Shown here: one piece after another, positions 31,333 to 41,245 of the stretch | Layout: each line of letters starts with the position of its first letter | How positions within the stretch are numbered: the stretch's first letter is position 1 | DNA from: Candidatus Poribacteria bacterium | GTDB taxonomy: Bacteria; Poribacteria; WGA-4E; PCPOR2b | DNA length: 47,486 nt | Assembly (NCBI GenBank): GCA_028819845.1 | Contig: JAPPKS010000015.1 | Coordinates: 65,081 to 112,566 of the forward strand | Reading direction: 5' to 3' | Program-made: the position numbers and the translations under genes | The notes under the pieces: model-generated | What the model was told of the DNA's origin: nothing | The model's input: only the letters and a program-made list of their open reading frames with translations | Database searches by the model: none

Positions 31333-33249
31333 CTACATGCTATAGGTCGGTATTTTGAGCACGACACCGATCACGCCCCAAATTGAGCCTCCCACGTAGT
31401 CTCCGAGAATTAGCCCGGCAAAAAAGGGAATCGCTTTTCGATACGCTTGCAATCCGCCGTGCCGCAGCACGACAGCCTTAATTGCCCAACTCACCAGCAC
31501 GGGAAACCAGTAAAACGACATATCCCCCCACCTGCCCGTGCCGATGACGTAACCAATCGGATGGAATGGCCACCAGAAAAACCGTAGTTTCATCGCTATC
31601 AAAAACAGCGTGAAGCCCAGCCCTGTGCCCATGGCGAGCATCGCGGCATAATCCACATCCGTCAGATAAATCAACCGCGTTTGCAACGCATGAAAGGTGT
31701 GGCTCATCGGCACTAGTGTGTGACGCGCCCCGTAGCCGCCGAAATCATAAGAAAGGCCGAGATAAGTGATGAATGTTACGGGGATGCCGACTGCTAATCC
31801 TATCAGCATTGCCGCTAGGAGTTTTCTACTATCAATCCTTGCCTGACGACCGATATGAAAGGCTTCCAGTTGATTCGGCATGGGGTGTGCGGTATTGACG
31901 CGGTTCAACCAGAAAAAGAAGGACAGAACGGTTAAGCTGCTTGCACCAATCATCCGCGTTCCCAGGGCTGACACCATCGTTGCTGCGGGGTCTTTGCCAA
32001 TGACTTCGTGCATCGGCGGTCCCAAACCGGCTCGGACTTTTGTCAGGCTAATCGCCATCAGGAAGTAGATTCCGAAGAAGAGCAATACGCACCAAAGGGA
32101 AGCCCCCGCCTTATATCCAAACAGAAGGACGCAAAGTACACCGCATATCGTTCCCCAAACTGCCCATTTATACGGCATCGGTTCTGCCGAATCATCCACA
32201 TGTTCTTTCCCCGGCATCGCCTGTTTGAAAACACGCTTCAAATGCCGCCGTCCAATCCATAAAGCGAGTATCCCTAACCCAATCCATGCTCCTTCCGATT
32301 GCTCGTCAAGATAGAGGTCGGTACGCCATCCCAAAACACTCTTCAGCACGAGCAGAAATTTGCCAAAAAAGTAGAAAAACCATGAGGAAAAAGCCAAATC
32401 TAGGGGCATGAAAAACGCCAAACCTATCACAAAAGGCCGAGCAGTGAAAAGGATTGTGCCGACAGCATTCCAAGGTTTTTCTTGAAATAGGTGGGAAACG
32501 TTCTGGATCCCTATAGGGACAGAAGGAATAGCAGGATACAGAAAATTGATGCCGTTGAGGACCTCAATCCCGCCAGCGACTCCAAACCCAGCCCACATTA
32601 ACCGGTTCCTAAAGAAGCCTGTCGGGTTATTCCCCATTTCCAGCGGCAGCCAAGTGATGGGAAACGTCAACCGCTCATGTTCTGCAAACTGCTTCCTGAG
32701 TATCACATTCATGCAGATGAGGGTAACGTATAGGACAAAAATAAAGGCGGACCATACAAGGAGCGTGGCGAGCCAACCCTCGACGTACGGAGCCATAAAA
32801 AACGATGACTCTCCCTCATAAAAACCGCGCAGCACCTCCTTGTCCCGGATGGTAAACCATTGAGGGATGTGGCCGCCGAATAGCTGCAACCAGTCATTTT
32901 CCGGTGTCTCAAACCAAAAAGGGTAGGCGAGGATGTAGAGCAGGTACCCCATGTTAGTGTTCCCACTGAGCGTGGAAACCATGAGAACCATCACATAGAT
33001 GACAAGGAGTTCGGAACGGTGGAACGCATATTGAGGACACACTCGCCTCAACAAGAAATTCATGAGGACGAGCAAAAATAGGCAAAAGACGGTATTGATG
33101 AATAATGAAATATAGGTGTGCAGTATGCGTCCCGCCCACGTCGCCTCATTCAGCCAGTACGAATTTGCGATAATTAGGACGACGCCGATGCACAGCGCTC
33201 TCAGCGTCAGACCGCTTGACCCGCTGTCAGACCGAGATGCGTACTCCAT
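31333..33249 (-). CDS. DUF6785/DUF6784-type polytopic membrane protein
   Basis: 638 aa with about 12-14 hydrophobic helices from residue 15 (LRALCIGVVLIIANSYWLNE) to the end (AGLILGDYVGGSIWGVIGVV). Recognisable family stretches are SELLVIYVMVLMVSTLSG, FAEHERLTFPITWLPLEMG, VRAGLGPPMHEVIG and PFHPIGYVIGTG. These are shared with the uncharacterised DUF6785 proteins and, distantly, with OPT-type oligopeptide transporters, so a transport role is plausible but unproven. Start ATG 33249, with CAGGAG 9 nt upstream. It is convergent with the anti-sigma gene, 14 nt apart. Confidence 0.85.
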   Translation of the reverse strand: MEYASRSDSGSSGLTLRALCIGVVLIIANSYWLNEATWAGRILHTYISLFINTVFCLFLLVLMNFLLRRVCPQYAFHRSELLVIYVMVLMVSTLSGNTNMGYLLYILAYPFWFETPENDWLQLFGGHIPQWFTIRDKEVLRGFYEGESSFFMAPYVEGWLATLLVWSAFIFVLYVTLICMNVILRKQFAEHERLTFPITWLPLEMGNNPTGFFRNRLMWAGFGVAGGIEVLNGINFLYPAIPSVPIGIQNVSHLFQEKPWNAVGTILFTARPFVIGLAFFMPLDLAFSSWFFYFFGKFLLVLKSVLGWRTDLYLDEQSEGAWIGLGILALWIGRRHLKRVFKQAMPGKEHVDDSAEPMPYKWAVWGTICGVLCVLLFGYKAGASLWCVLLFFGIYFLMAISLTKVRAGLGPPMHEVIGKDPAATMVSALGTRMIGASSLTVLSFFFWLNRVNTAHPMPNQLEAFHIGRQARIDSRKLLAAMLIGLAVGIPVTFITYLGLSYDFGGYGARHTLVPMSHTFHALQTRLIYLTDVDYAAMLAMGTGLGFTLFLIAMKLRFFWWPFHPIGYVIGTGRWGDMSFYWFPVLVSWAIKAVVLRHGGLQAYRKAIPFFAGLILGDYVGGSIWGVIGVVLKIPTYSM

Positions 33250-33327
33250 CTGATAAACTCCTGTGGCGAGGCATTTCAGATGTTCCTCTCTTTTGTAAAT
33301 ATAGGCTGCGGCGGTGATTCATCCGTG

Positions 33328-33843
33328 TTAGCTTTCCTTTGCCTCCTTCATCAACTGTCCGCGCAGAACGTAGTCGTCTTTTCCAAGTCGCATGCGTTCG
33401 AGTTCTTCCGCAGTGGCATCCCGTCTAATTCGCGCCGGAATACCTACCGCCATAGATTTGGCAGGGATTTCCTGTCCTTCACGTACTACAGCGCCCGCGC
33501 CGACAATTGCACCCGATCCGATTTTGGCACCGGTGAGGATTATCGCTCCCATTGATATCATTGCGCCGTCACCAATGGAGCAGCCGTGAATAATTGCACC
33601 GTGGCCGATCGTCACATCATCGCCAATTATAGCCGGAAAGTTTTTGTCCATATGCACAACCGTGCCGTCCTGAATGTTGCTGCGCGCGCCGATTTCGATG
33701 CGGTCCACATCGCCTCGCAACACGCAATTGAACCAAACACTCGACTTTTCGCCAATGGTAACATCTCCAATAATCATTGCACCTTCGGCGATGAATGCGG
33801 ATGGATGAATTCTTGGCGTTGTGTTCTGATAGGCGGTTAGCAT
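33328..33843 (-). CDS. Gamma carbonic anhydrase-family protein (left-handed beta helix)
   Basis: 171 aa. Hexapeptide repeats run through the protein: AEGAMIIGDVTIGEKSSVWF, ARSNIQDGTVVHMD, GDDVTIGHGAIIHGCSIGDG, AKIGSGAIVGAGAVV. They form a trimeric left-handed beta helix ending in a helix (ATAEELERMRLG). The three zinc His ligands are VVH, GHG and IHGC, in the correct spacing, and the catalytic-region Arg and Gln are in LRGDVDRI and NIQDG. Related proteins include YrdA and CaiE. Carbonic anhydrase activity is often absent in this subgroup, so it is not certain here. The ABC permease gene lies 24 nt upstream, so the two may be co-transcribed. Confidence 0.93.
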   Translation of the reverse strand: MLTAYQNTTPRIHPSAFIAEGAMIIGDVTIGEKSSVWFNCVLRGDVDRIEIGARSNIQDGTVVHMDKNFPAIIGDDVTIGHGAIIHGCSIGDGAMISMGAIILTGAKIGSGAIVGAGAVVREGQEIPAKSMAVGIPARIRRDATAEELERMRLGKDDYVLRGQLMKEAKES

Positions 33844-33867
33844 TTTCCCTCCCGAATGATTGATGTT

Positions 33868-35505
33868 CTAACTCAGCAGTTTTCGCAGTGTTCGCTTTCC
33901 AGACATGTAGGATAATCCCCAAACTCCAACCATCACTGCCAACGTTGCAACCATGCCGAGTAGCTTAAGCACGCTAATCGACTCGTCGTCAAGTATTGCA
34001 ATGCCCCAAATGAGTGTTGGACTCAACAACACAGCATTAGCGGCAATTGCAAAAAAACTCGTTGCAATTCGCGCAACTGGCCTTTTTCTCGAATCCCGAT
34101 ACGATTCTCCAATTTCCGCCACCCAAGGCAGCGCCCCCATCGCTGTGTTGAATGAAATTGCAGCAGTCGTCGCAATGGTTGCCACAATTAGGATCGGCAG
34201 CCATACTTGGAAGGGCACCCGAAACAGAATCAGCCACAGGCAAAACCAAACATTTGTGAAAACAACCGAACAACAGGTCGCTATCAAAATTTTGCTCTTG
34301 AAAAGTAAGCCTGGTGAAACCGGTCCTGATTTTAGAATCCACCAGGTTTTCGCCTCGGCTTTGAACCCGCCCCATGTGAACCCTAGCGTTGTCATCACGC
34401 TAATTATCATGATTTGGATTCCAACGCCAATGTATAGCGGGATTAACTCTCCTCGAAATGTTCCACCACTGTCCCTGATTTCAGATGCTGCCGGAACCAT
34501 ACCAACTAATATGATTAGTGTAAAAATGACAAACGTCGTCACCTGCTTCCTATCCCGTACAAACACCCGAAAATCTTTTGCTAGCATCGCACGAACCTTC
34601 CCACGCCCTATGAGAGAGTCCCCGGATCGTTTTTTCTCTTTTCGGTCAGCCTTCACTTCCACACGTCTCGCATACTCCCAACTTCGATAGTAAACCTTGG
34701 AAGCAATGGGCACACTCAAAACTGATAACCCGGCACTCACAACCAATAATTGGACTGCCCAACGCAACGCGGACATTTTCGATTCAGGAAACCAACCCAC
34801 CATCATTTTTGCCACCCATAGGTGAGGAAGCCAATTGGATTCCGGCACTTTCAACCGATCAAGGGCAAATTGGGCAGCCAAATCCGGAGCAAGGAAGCTT
34901 ACTGCTATAAGAAATCCGGCGGCAAACCCAATGGCCGAACCGAGAATTTTCAAAATCCTTATCATCAGCCCGGACGAAAAAAATCGGACAATCAACATAG
35001 TTGATATGGAAATTGCGTTGACAACGATAACAAGCAAGCAGAAACACGCCGGCAGAAGCGCAAGGTAGAAATGCCAAGGCAGATGAAAAAGTTGACCGAC
35101 AGCAAACCAAGGTGGGAGTAGCCAGATGGCCATACTCAAGGAATTGGCGGCGATGATTTGGATTAATTTAAAGCCAAAAACAATAGAAGGCGGCAGGGGT
35201 GATGATAAAAGCAGCGATGTATCCGGTGCCTCGTACAATTGCTTCATTGAGCGCGTCATCGCATCCGTCATTAAGACGCAAAAACCAAGTGTCATGAAGA
35301 TATTAATTGTGCGTATTATCGTTGCATTCCCCGGTTGGATTTCCACCGCTCCGAACACAGCGCGGCCTAACCAATAGAGTGCAGCAATAAGCACGAAGAA
35401 TCCGATAATCTCTACAGCCTTTTTTCGTTTCTCGTTCGAAACGTATCGAAAACCATTCGTCCAACCGTACCAACTGGTTTTGAGTAAGATTGCTAATGTG
35501 CGCAT
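33868..35505 (-). CDS. ABC-2-type exporter permease
   Basis: 545 aa, mostly hydrophobic, with about 12 helices in two halves (first KAVEIIGFFVLIAALYWLG; last LKLLGMVATLAVMVGVWGLS). A cytoplasmic segment in the middle (RRVEVKADRKEKKRSGDSLI, then KVRAMLAKDFRVFVRDRKQV) resembles the coupling region of large putative ABC exporters. YEAPDTSLLLSSPLPPS is another stretch seen in these permeases. The ATP-binding gene lies 48 nt upstream in the same direction, so together they form an exporter. The cargo is unknown. Confidence 0.88.
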   Translation of the reverse strand: MRTLAILLKTSWYGWTNGFRYVSNEKRKKAVEIIGFFVLIAALYWLGRAVFGAVEIQPGNATIIRTINIFMTLGFCVLMTDAMTRSMKQLYEAPDTSLLLSSPLPPSIVFGFKLIQIIAANSLSMAIWLLPPWFAVGQLFHLPWHFYLALLPACFCLLVIVVNAISISTMLIVRFFSSGLMIRILKILGSAIGFAAGFLIAVSFLAPDLAAQFALDRLKVPESNWLPHLWVAKMMVGWFPESKMSALRWAVQLLVVSAGLSVLSVPIASKVYYRSWEYARRVEVKADRKEKKRSGDSLIGRGKVRAMLAKDFRVFVRDRKQVTTFVIFTLIILVGMVPAASEIRDSGGTFRGELIPLYIGVGIQIMIISVMTTLGFTWGGFKAEAKTWWILKSGPVSPGLLFKSKILIATCCSVVFTNVWFCLWLILFRVPFQVWLPILIVATIATTAAISFNTAMGALPWVAEIGESYRDSRKRPVARIATSFFAIAANAVLLSPTLIWGIAILDDESISVLKLLGMVATLAVMVGVWGLSYMSGKRTLRKLLS

Positions 35506-35553
35506 AATTAGCAGCTAGTAAACAGATGCGTTGAATTACGCCCGTTATTACAA

Positions 35554-36312
35554 CTATTCCGATAAAATCTTCACCATCTCTCTATCCTCAACGTCTCCTG
35601 TGAGTTCCAAGAAAATCTCCTCCAAGTTTCTGTCCACCGCGGTATTGTCTTGGCGTAGCTCATCCATCGTGCCGACTGTGACTAGTTTTCCCTCGTTGAT
35701 GATTCCGATTCGGTCACAGACCCGCTCAGCAATCTCTAAGATGTGTGTGCTCATGAACACTGTGCAACCGCGGTCACAAAGAAGGCGCAATATCTCCTTT
35801 ACTGTACGAGCGCTTTTGGGATCAAGTCCGCTTGTGGGTTCGTCAAGAAATAGCACACGCGGTTCATGCACGAGCACGGCGGTCAAGAGAATCTTCTTCT
35901 GCATGCCGTAGGAATAGCTTTTGATTAATTCATCTCCTGCATCGACCAAATCCAGCATCTCCAACAGCTCCGCCATGCGTCTCTCGGAGCGCTGGGAAGG
36001 TATTTCGTACAAATCTGCCATGAAACGGACATACTGGCGTCCCGTCAAGGTATCGTAGATATAGGGCGTGTCGGGCATAAGTCCTGTTAACGCCTTTGCC
36101 TGTAGCCCTTGGGTTTTAATATCATACCCGCAAATCGTCGCCGTTCCCGCCGTAGGGCGGATTAACCCGGTTAGCATGTTAATCGTAGTGGTCTTTCCAG
36201 CACCGTTCGGGCCCAAGAAACCAAAGAGTTCTCCGGATTCAATCTGCATCGTCAGGCGATCGACCGCCGTAAGCTTGCCAAAAAATTTGGTCAGATTGGA
36301 AATTGTAATCAT
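35554..36312 (-). CDS. ABC transporter ATP-binding protein
   Basis: 252 aa. Walker A GPNGAGKTTT at residues 35-44, Q-loop region TGLMPDTPYIYDTL, signature KSYSYGMQKKILL, Walker B RVLFLDEPTSGLD, switch His in FMSTHILEIAERVCD. All catalytic residues are present. The signature reads YSYGMQ in place of LSGGQ, as is usual in ABC-2 exporters of the CcmA/multidrug type. It pairs with the permease gene directly downstream. Start ATG 36312; an upstream ribosome site is weak. Confidence 0.96.
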   Translation of the reverse strand: MITISNLTKFFGKLTAVDRLTMQIESGELFGFLGPNGAGKTTTINMLTGLIRPTAGTATICGYDIKTQGLQAKALTGLMPDTPYIYDTLTGRQYVRFMADLYEIPSQRSERRMAELLEMLDLVDAGDELIKSYSYGMQKKILLTAVLVHEPRVLFLDEPTSGLDPKSARTVKEILRLLCDRGCTVFMSTHILEIAERVCDRIGIINEGKLVTVGTMDELRQDNTAVDRNLEEIFLELTGDVEDREMVKILSE

Positions 36313-36784
36313 AAGGTGATGGCAACAATGTCATTCTGCTTGAATGCTCGGATACAATTACATATCCGAACTTTCAGTATTATAAAGCCAAGTAGAAGGA
36401 TTGGACAAGTGGAAATCGCCCCCTACCATGTGAACATTCAGTGTACCCGTTTCGTTGACTATTCGGTTCCCGCCTTAATAAATTCGTTTCCGTTCGTAGG
36501 TAAAATCGAACGGAGTTAACTTCATGAGCCATTGTCGCAGATGCGTCCTGATCCGCTGCCAAATCTCACTCACTTAACCTCTCTTTTGAAATGCCCATAC
36601 CACTCTTTCGAAAGGGATTTCCTGTTGACGAGATGCGGGCAGTTGAGTATAATGTCGAAACGCTTTAAATCAGGTGGTTGCGCTGGATTGAAGGCATGGG
36701 ATTTTTTCGTACAGAATGTAGTCAGTCGGTCCGAATTCCATATAACGGTATTTTAATTCACGATATTTATCTGGAAGAATGTGT
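36313..36784. other. Divergent intergenic region
   Basis: About 470 bp without a gene. It contains the promoter at 36625-36653. No repeats of the families above are seen. Confidence 0.4.
36625..36653 (+). promoter_or_regulatory. Sigma-70 promoter of the S9 peptidase gene
   Basis: TTGACG at 36625-36630, 17-nt spacer, TATAAT at 36648-36653, pointing at the peptidase gene about 130 bp away. Confidence 0.7.
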
Positions 36785-38704
36785 ATGGTCGCACCCTACG
36801 GTTCATGGAAATCGCCAATCACTGCAGACGTTATCGTGTCTGAAACCAGCCGGTTTGGAGGACTTGCGCTTGATGGAGAGGATGTCTACTGGGTCGAGAG
36901 CCGCCCAGCGGAAGCAGGACGGTACATAATCGTTCGGCGGACCCCGGAAGGGCGGACAGAAGACATGACACCTGTCCCGTTTAATGTTCGCACGCGCGTT
37001 CACGAATACGGCGGCGGAGCCTTTGTCGTCAGTGGCGGGACAATTTACTTCTCCAACTTCGCAGATCAACGCCTGTATTGTCACAAGCCTGGCCGCACAC
37101 CGTATCCGATTACTCCCGATGCCCCGCTGCGTTATGCGGATGGTATTTTTGACCGCCGCCGCAACCGGCTAATCTGCGTGTGCGAAGACCACACTGATGT
37201 TGAAAGCGAAGCCGTCAACAGCCTCAGTACTGTGCGGCTTTCGCACACACCGGACGTACAGGTGCTTGTCTCTGGCGGTGATTTTTACGCTAGTCCTCGC
37301 CTGAGTCCGGATGGGGCTCAACTCGCTTGGCTCACTTGGAACCACCCGAACATGCCGTGGGACGGATGCGAACTCTGGGTTGGCGAGGTTAAGGAGGACG
37401 GATCCATCGGTCAAACCGTAAAGGTTGCAGGCGGGCAAGATGAGTCGATATTTCAACCCGAATGGTCCCCGGATGGCGTGCTGCACTTTGTCTCCGATCG
37501 AACCGGCTGGTGGAATCTGTACCGCAGGAGCGATGGCGGCATTGAGCCGCTGCGCCAAGTGGAGGCAGAGTTCGGGCGGGCGCAGTGGCTGTTCGGGATG
37601 TCCACCTATGCGTTCGAATCAGCCAATCGAATCATATGCACCTACAACGAGCGAGGTACCTGGCATCTTGGAAATATCAATACAACTACGGGTAAGTTTG
37701 AACGGATTGAGACGCCGTATTCAGAAATCTCCTTTCTCCGGTGTGGTTCCGGGTGCGCCGTTTTCTACGCGGGTTCGCCGACTACGCCCGAATCCATTGT
37801 CCGACTCGACCTCGCCACGCGCCAGACTCAGGTCCTGCGCCATTCAAGCAATGTAGTGATTGACGATGGATATTTGTCCGTACCCCAAGCGATTGAGTTC
37901 CCTACTGAGAATGGGTTTACAGCATACGCCTTCTGCTACCCGCCCCAAAACTGCGGCTACACCCCTCGATCCAGTGAACGGCCGCCGCTGATTGTAGTAA
38001 GCCACGGAGGCCCAACCGGGGCAACTTCGACGGCATTTGACCTGAAGATTCAATACTTGACGAGCCGTGGTATAGCTGTGTTGGACGTGAACTATGGCGG
38101 CAGTACAGGCTATGGACGCGCGTACCGCCAGCGGCTTAACGGCCAGTGGGGAACAGTTGATGTCGATGACTGCGTGAATGGCGTGCGTTACCTCGCCTCG
38201 CTCGGTGCAGTTGACGAAGGCCGGACTGCCATACGCGGCGGCAGTGCGGGAGGTTACACCACCCTCTGCGCCTTAACCTTCCGAGACACTTTCAAGGCAG
38301 GTGCAAGCTACTACGGCGTTAGTGATCTTGAAGCATTGGTACACGACACGCACAAGTTTGAATCCCGATACCTAGATAACCTTATTGGCCCTTATCCGGA
38401 GCAACGCAATCGTTACCGTGAAAAATCACCAATTCATTTCACCGATCGGCTATCGTGCCCGTTAATCTTCCTCTACGGTCTTGAGGATAAAGTTGTTCCG
38501 CCCAATCAGGCGGAGTTAATGGTTGAGGCGTTGCGCGCAAAAGGGATGCCTGTCGCATACCTGGCGTTTGAAGGCGAGCAGCACGGCTTCCGCCGCGCCG
38601 AAAATATCAAACGCGCCCTTGAAGCAGAACTATACTTTTACGCAAGGGTTTTCGGCTTTGCACTTGCCGATTCGGTAGAGCCGGTGCGAATTGAGAATCT
38701 CTAG
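36785..38704 (+). CDS. S9 family peptidase (prolyl oligopeptidase / acylaminoacyl-peptidase type)
   Basis: 639 aa from ATG 36785 (GGAAG 7 nt upstream); ATG 36779 is two codons earlier. Residues about 25-380 form a beta-propeller with WD-like strands ([40 protein letters not shown]). Residues about 390-639 are an alpha/beta hydrolase. The nucleophile Ser is in [12 protein letters not shown] (G-x-S-x-G-G). The catalytic Asp is in [14 protein letters not shown] and the His in [15 protein letters not shown]. The oxyanion segment is VSHGGPTG. No signal peptide is seen, so it probably acts in the cytoplasm on small peptides. It is monocistronic. Confidence 0.95.
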   Translation: MVAPYGSWKSPITADVIVSETSRFGGLALDGEDVYWVESRPAEAGRYIIVRRTPEGRTEDMTPVPFNVRTRVHEYGGGAFVVSGGTIYFSNFADQRLYCHKPGRTPYPITPDAPLRYADGIFDRRRNRLICVCEDHTDVESEAVNSLSTVRLSHTPDVQVLVSGGDFYASPRLSPDGAQLAWLTWNHPNMPWDGCELWVGEVKEDGSIGQTVKVAGGQDESIFQPEWSPDGVLHFVSDRTGWWNLYRRSDGGIEPLRQVEAEFGRAQWLFGMSTYAFESANRIICTYNERGTWHLGNINTTTGKFERIETPYSEISFLRCGSGCAVFYAGSPTTPESIVRLDLATRQTQVLRHSSNVVIDDGYLSVPQAIEFPTENGFTAYAFCYPPQNCGYTPRSSERPPLIVVSHGGPTGATSTAFDLKIQYLTSRGIAVLDVNYGGSTGYGRAYRQRLNGQWGTVDVDDCVNGVRYLASLGAVDEGRTAIRGGSAGGYTTLCALTFRDTFKAGASYYGVSDLEALVHDTHKFESRYLDNLIGPYPEQRNRYREKSPIHFTDRLSCPLIFLYGLEDKVVPPNQAELMVEALRAKGMPVAYLAFEGEQHGFRRAENIKRALEAELYFYARVFGFALADSVEPVRIENL

Positions 38705-38828
38705 CGATCAACTGAGCGGGTAGCGAAGGGAAGACTATCGCGCTCCTTATCTAACCACTTGATCTGTCTACTATTAAGCGGCAAATAGGTAATTGTCTTA
38801 CGCAATACCTGAAAAAGGATGCATTCCG

Positions 38829-40313
38829 ATGACAGCTAATCGAAAATACAAACTGTATTGCAAACTATCCCTGATGCAGATTTCGATTTTTTCCTTTATC
38901 GGTGTCTGGTTTTGCCTTTCAGGTTGCGGTGAAGAGGAAACACCCGCACCAATCATTGTCAAAACGACAACGCCGCCTACGCTTATCGCTACTAATGTAC
39001 AAGGCGGCCCGATTCCTGTCAATACACCCATTATCCTCATCTTCAGTAAGAGAGTCCATTTAACCTCCGCACAACGCGGAATCTCAGTTCGCTCTGCCGT
39101 TGACGCCGAAGTTGTCAAAGGGGTTATCACCCTTGAGCAGCAGAATCGCGCAGTCAAATTCACACCTACAGAACAGATGACAGCCGGAGCTTACGTCCTG
39201 ACAGTTTTGGGTGTTGAGGATTTGGAAGACAATACATTAACCACGCCTTTTTCAATCTTTTTCAATGCGGTTGAAGTCGATATCACACAACAACCCGCAG
39301 ACGTTATACCACCCACGGTTGTAAATACTATCCCTACTGAAGGCGGCTCCGTCAAAGCAACGGGCAGTCTTGTAGTGCGTTTCGATGAAGAAGTGGATCC
39401 GGTTTCAGCCCAAGCGGGCATCGTGGTTTCCGGCATTGAAGGGGTCGTGGAGGTTGGCGGCGCTGTGGCTGTATTTAAACCGCAGAAGCCGATGGCGGTT
39501 GGTAAACACACACTAGCCGTTCTTGGCGTAAGGGATTTGGCGGGGAATGTCATGGGAACGTCCGTGCTACTTACCTTTGAAGTCATTGCACCGCCCGCTG
39601 ATGAGATTACCCCGCCCGTTTCAAGACCGCCGCTAATTACCGGTGGGCGGGTTATCTTCTGGGAGGCTGAGAATTTCACCGCGAAAAACGGAAATGGAAT
39701 TGAGGTGTTTAAACCTCCGCATCAGGACACAGGTGCAAATAACGTACAATATAAGATTGTCGAAGCGTCTAACGGCGCGTTTGTCGGTTCAGAAAACGGC
39801 ACGGGAGGTGTCTCGAACTCTTGGCTCAAGTATGTGTTTAACGCCTCAGTGGCAGGGGATTGGTATTTCTGGGGTAGGGTCATTGGCCCTCCGAATAGCG
39901 ACAATTCTTTCTTCTGGGGCGTGGATATCAAGGATGCTGATGCCAATTCAGTGGACGATGCTAACATCAACATCTGGGATTTCAATGAGGCGGCCGGCGG
40001 CTCGGTGAATTTCCCATTTGGCAATCCGGCGCCGGCGAAAATTTTACATCAGTGGGCGTGGTACCGGTTGAGCAGCCGCAGCGGACCTTTTCCGGGCAGA
40101 GGTTCATACGACAATCCAACGCCTCTGGAATTGACGGCGGGCAAGCATACGTTTCACCTCATTGATCGGGAGGATGGGGCGTATTTGGATGCTGTTTTTG
40201 CAACGACGGACAGTGCATTCGATGCCAATGAAACGCCTCCTGACGGCAGGCTCGCCGTCGAACCGCACGTCAGATTAGCAACAATGTGGGCAAATCTCAG
40301 GCGACTAAAATAA
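38829..40313 (+). CDS. Lipoprotein with two Ig-like (Big_5) domains, carbohydrate-binding-like domain and WxxLR tail
   Basis: 494 aa from ATG 38829 (AAAAAGGA 9 nt upstream). The lipoprotein signal ends CLSGC, with Cys as residue 34. Two Ig-like Big_5 domains follow: IPVNTPIILIFSKRVHLTSA to LTVLGVEDLEDNTLTTPFSI, and GSLVVRFDEEVDPVSAQAGI to LAVLGVRDLAGNVM. From about residue 285 comes the beta-sandwich domain shared with 41246, 42063, 43079 and 45118: FWEAENFTAKNG, SNSWLKYVFNASVAGDWYFW, IGPPNSDNSFFWGVDI, LELTAGKHTFHLIDREDGAY. The last residues are VEPHVRLATMWANLRRLK. It probably lies on the cell surface and binds polymer or matrix. No catalytic motif is visible. Confidence 0.87.
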   Translation: MTANRKYKLYCKLSLMQISIFSFIGVWFCLSGCGEEETPAPIIVKTTTPPTLIATNVQGGPIPVNTPIILIFSKRVHLTSAQRGISVRSAVDAEVVKGVITLEQQNRAVKFTPTEQMTAGAYVLTVLGVEDLEDNTLTTPFSIFFNAVEVDITQQPADVIPPTVVNTIPTEGGSVKATGSLVVRFDEEVDPVSAQAGIVVSGIEGVVEVGGAVAVFKPQKPMAVGKHTLAVLGVRDLAGNVMGTSVLLTFEVIAPPADEITPPVSRPPLITGGRVIFWEAENFTAKNGNGIEVFKPPHQDTGANNVQYKIVEASNGAFVGSENGTGGVSNSWLKYVFNASVAGDWYFWGRVIGPPNSDNSFFWGVDIKDADANSVDDANINIWDFNEAAGGSVNFPFGNPAPAKILHQWAWYRLSSRSGPFPGRGSYDNPTPLELTAGKHTFHLIDREDGAYLDAVFATTDSAFDANETPPDGRLAVEPHVRLATMWANLRRLK

Positions 40314-40404
40314 TCACCCCGGTTGAAGCGTTGAACTTATCCCCGTTCTTTGGATAGCCAGGAATTATATTTCAGATGAAAAATCTTGACATATAATCAA
40401 CTGA

Positions 40405-40431
40405 GTGTTAAACTTCTTTGAAGTTTAACAC
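40405..40431. promoter_or_regulatory. Perfect palindrome, candidate operator or mRNA hairpin
   Basis: GTGTTAAACTTC-TTT-GAAGTTTAACAC, 12-bp perfect arms with a 3-nt loop. TTGACA starts 13 nt earlier (40387). No T-run follows, so an intrinsic terminator is unlikely. Confidence 0.5.
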
Positions 40432-40538
40432 AACATTTTAATTTGGTTGTTTACGGGAACCCAATACCATCTCGGAGGTCATACAATGCCCACATACTTA
40501 GATTTAGCGTTTATGCTATAATGGATTATTAAGAAATC

Positions 40539-40985
40539 ATGAAAACTCGAGTTTCACTTTTTAGTGTTAGCTCAATGGTTGTGTTGATAATTTTTGTAGT
40601 ATTGGTAGTGCTGTATTCCTGCGTAATTGCAATCCCGCATGGGTTAAGTAGACAACTACCAATAAGGCATCAGATAATTGACATTACTGCGTATATTGGA
40701 AAGTTCATTCCAGTTGCCATAGTAATTACAATTATATTAGATCTGATATGGGGTTCACTGATGATACTTTGGGAATGGTACAAAGGTAGAGTTTATACAA
40801 AAGGCAAATCTGAAGGTATGTCTGAAGGTATGTCTGCAGGTATAATTGAACAACAACAGAAGTGGGAAGAGTGGAATGCCCGTCGATGCAAAGCTGAAGC
40901 TGAAGGTACTAAATTTGATGAACCCCCGCCGCATGCCCAATATGGATCGTCTATAGATGAATCTACCCATAGGAACAAAAACTAG
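40539..40985 (+). CDS. Two-helix membrane protein with charged cytoplasmic tail
   Basis: 148 aa. Two membrane helices, MVVLIIFVVLVVLYSCVIAI and GKFIPVAIVITIILDLIWGS, are followed by a hydrophilic tail. The tail has a short repeat (KSEGMSEGMSAG) and EWNARRCKAEAEGTKFDEPP. The tail pattern W-N-x-R-R-x(2)-A-E-A-x-G is one I associate with small bacterial membrane proteins of unknown function. An extended -10 promoter (TGCTATAAT, 40514-40522) lies only about 17 nt before the ATG, so the leader is very short and no ribosome site is evident. It is monocistronic with its own terminator. Confidence 0.65.
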   Translation: MKTRVSLFSVSSMVVLIIFVVLVVLYSCVIAIPHGLSRQLPIRHQIIDITAYIGKFIPVAIVITIILDLIWGSLMILWEWYKGRVYTKGKSEGMSEGMSAGIIEQQQKWEEWNARRCKAEAEGTKFDEPPPHAQYGSSIDESTHRNKN

Positions 40986-41017
40986 TTAATCCTTAAATTA
41001 CCAGTTCAAACCTCCCA

Positions 41018-41046
41018 CCGTTGGCACGTTCCAACGGTTTTTTTTA
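41018..41046 (+). terminator. Intrinsic terminator
   Basis: CCGTTGG-CACGTT-CCAACGG stem of 7 bp with nine T, 33 nt after the stop of the gene at 40539. Confidence 0.92.
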
Positions 41047-41158
41047 TTCTCTGTACAATTCACGTTGAAATTAACGCATCATGACGATTCAACTTTCCCA
41101 AAAACGCTAGCGCTAATCCTTCCTCCACTGATTAAAACCGAAAATTCTTTTATTTCAA

Positions 41159-41187
41159 TTGACCGAAATTCTGTTTTATGCTATAAT
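41159..41187 (+). promoter_or_regulatory. Sigma-70 promoter with extended -10
   Basis: TTGACC at 41159-41164, 17-nt spacer, TATAAT at 41182-41187, preceded by TGC. The sequence ATGCTATAAT recurs before the genes at 40539 and 43079. Confidence 0.75.
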
Positions 41188-41245
41188 AAGCTATTCTGTA
41201 TCGGTACAGTTTGAAATTGATAACATATTGAAAGGAGAGACATAT

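Noticed and set aside
33953-34690. A 245-codon open frame on the plus strand
   Set aside because: It lies antisense to the ABC permease gene, whose helices and partner gene are clear.
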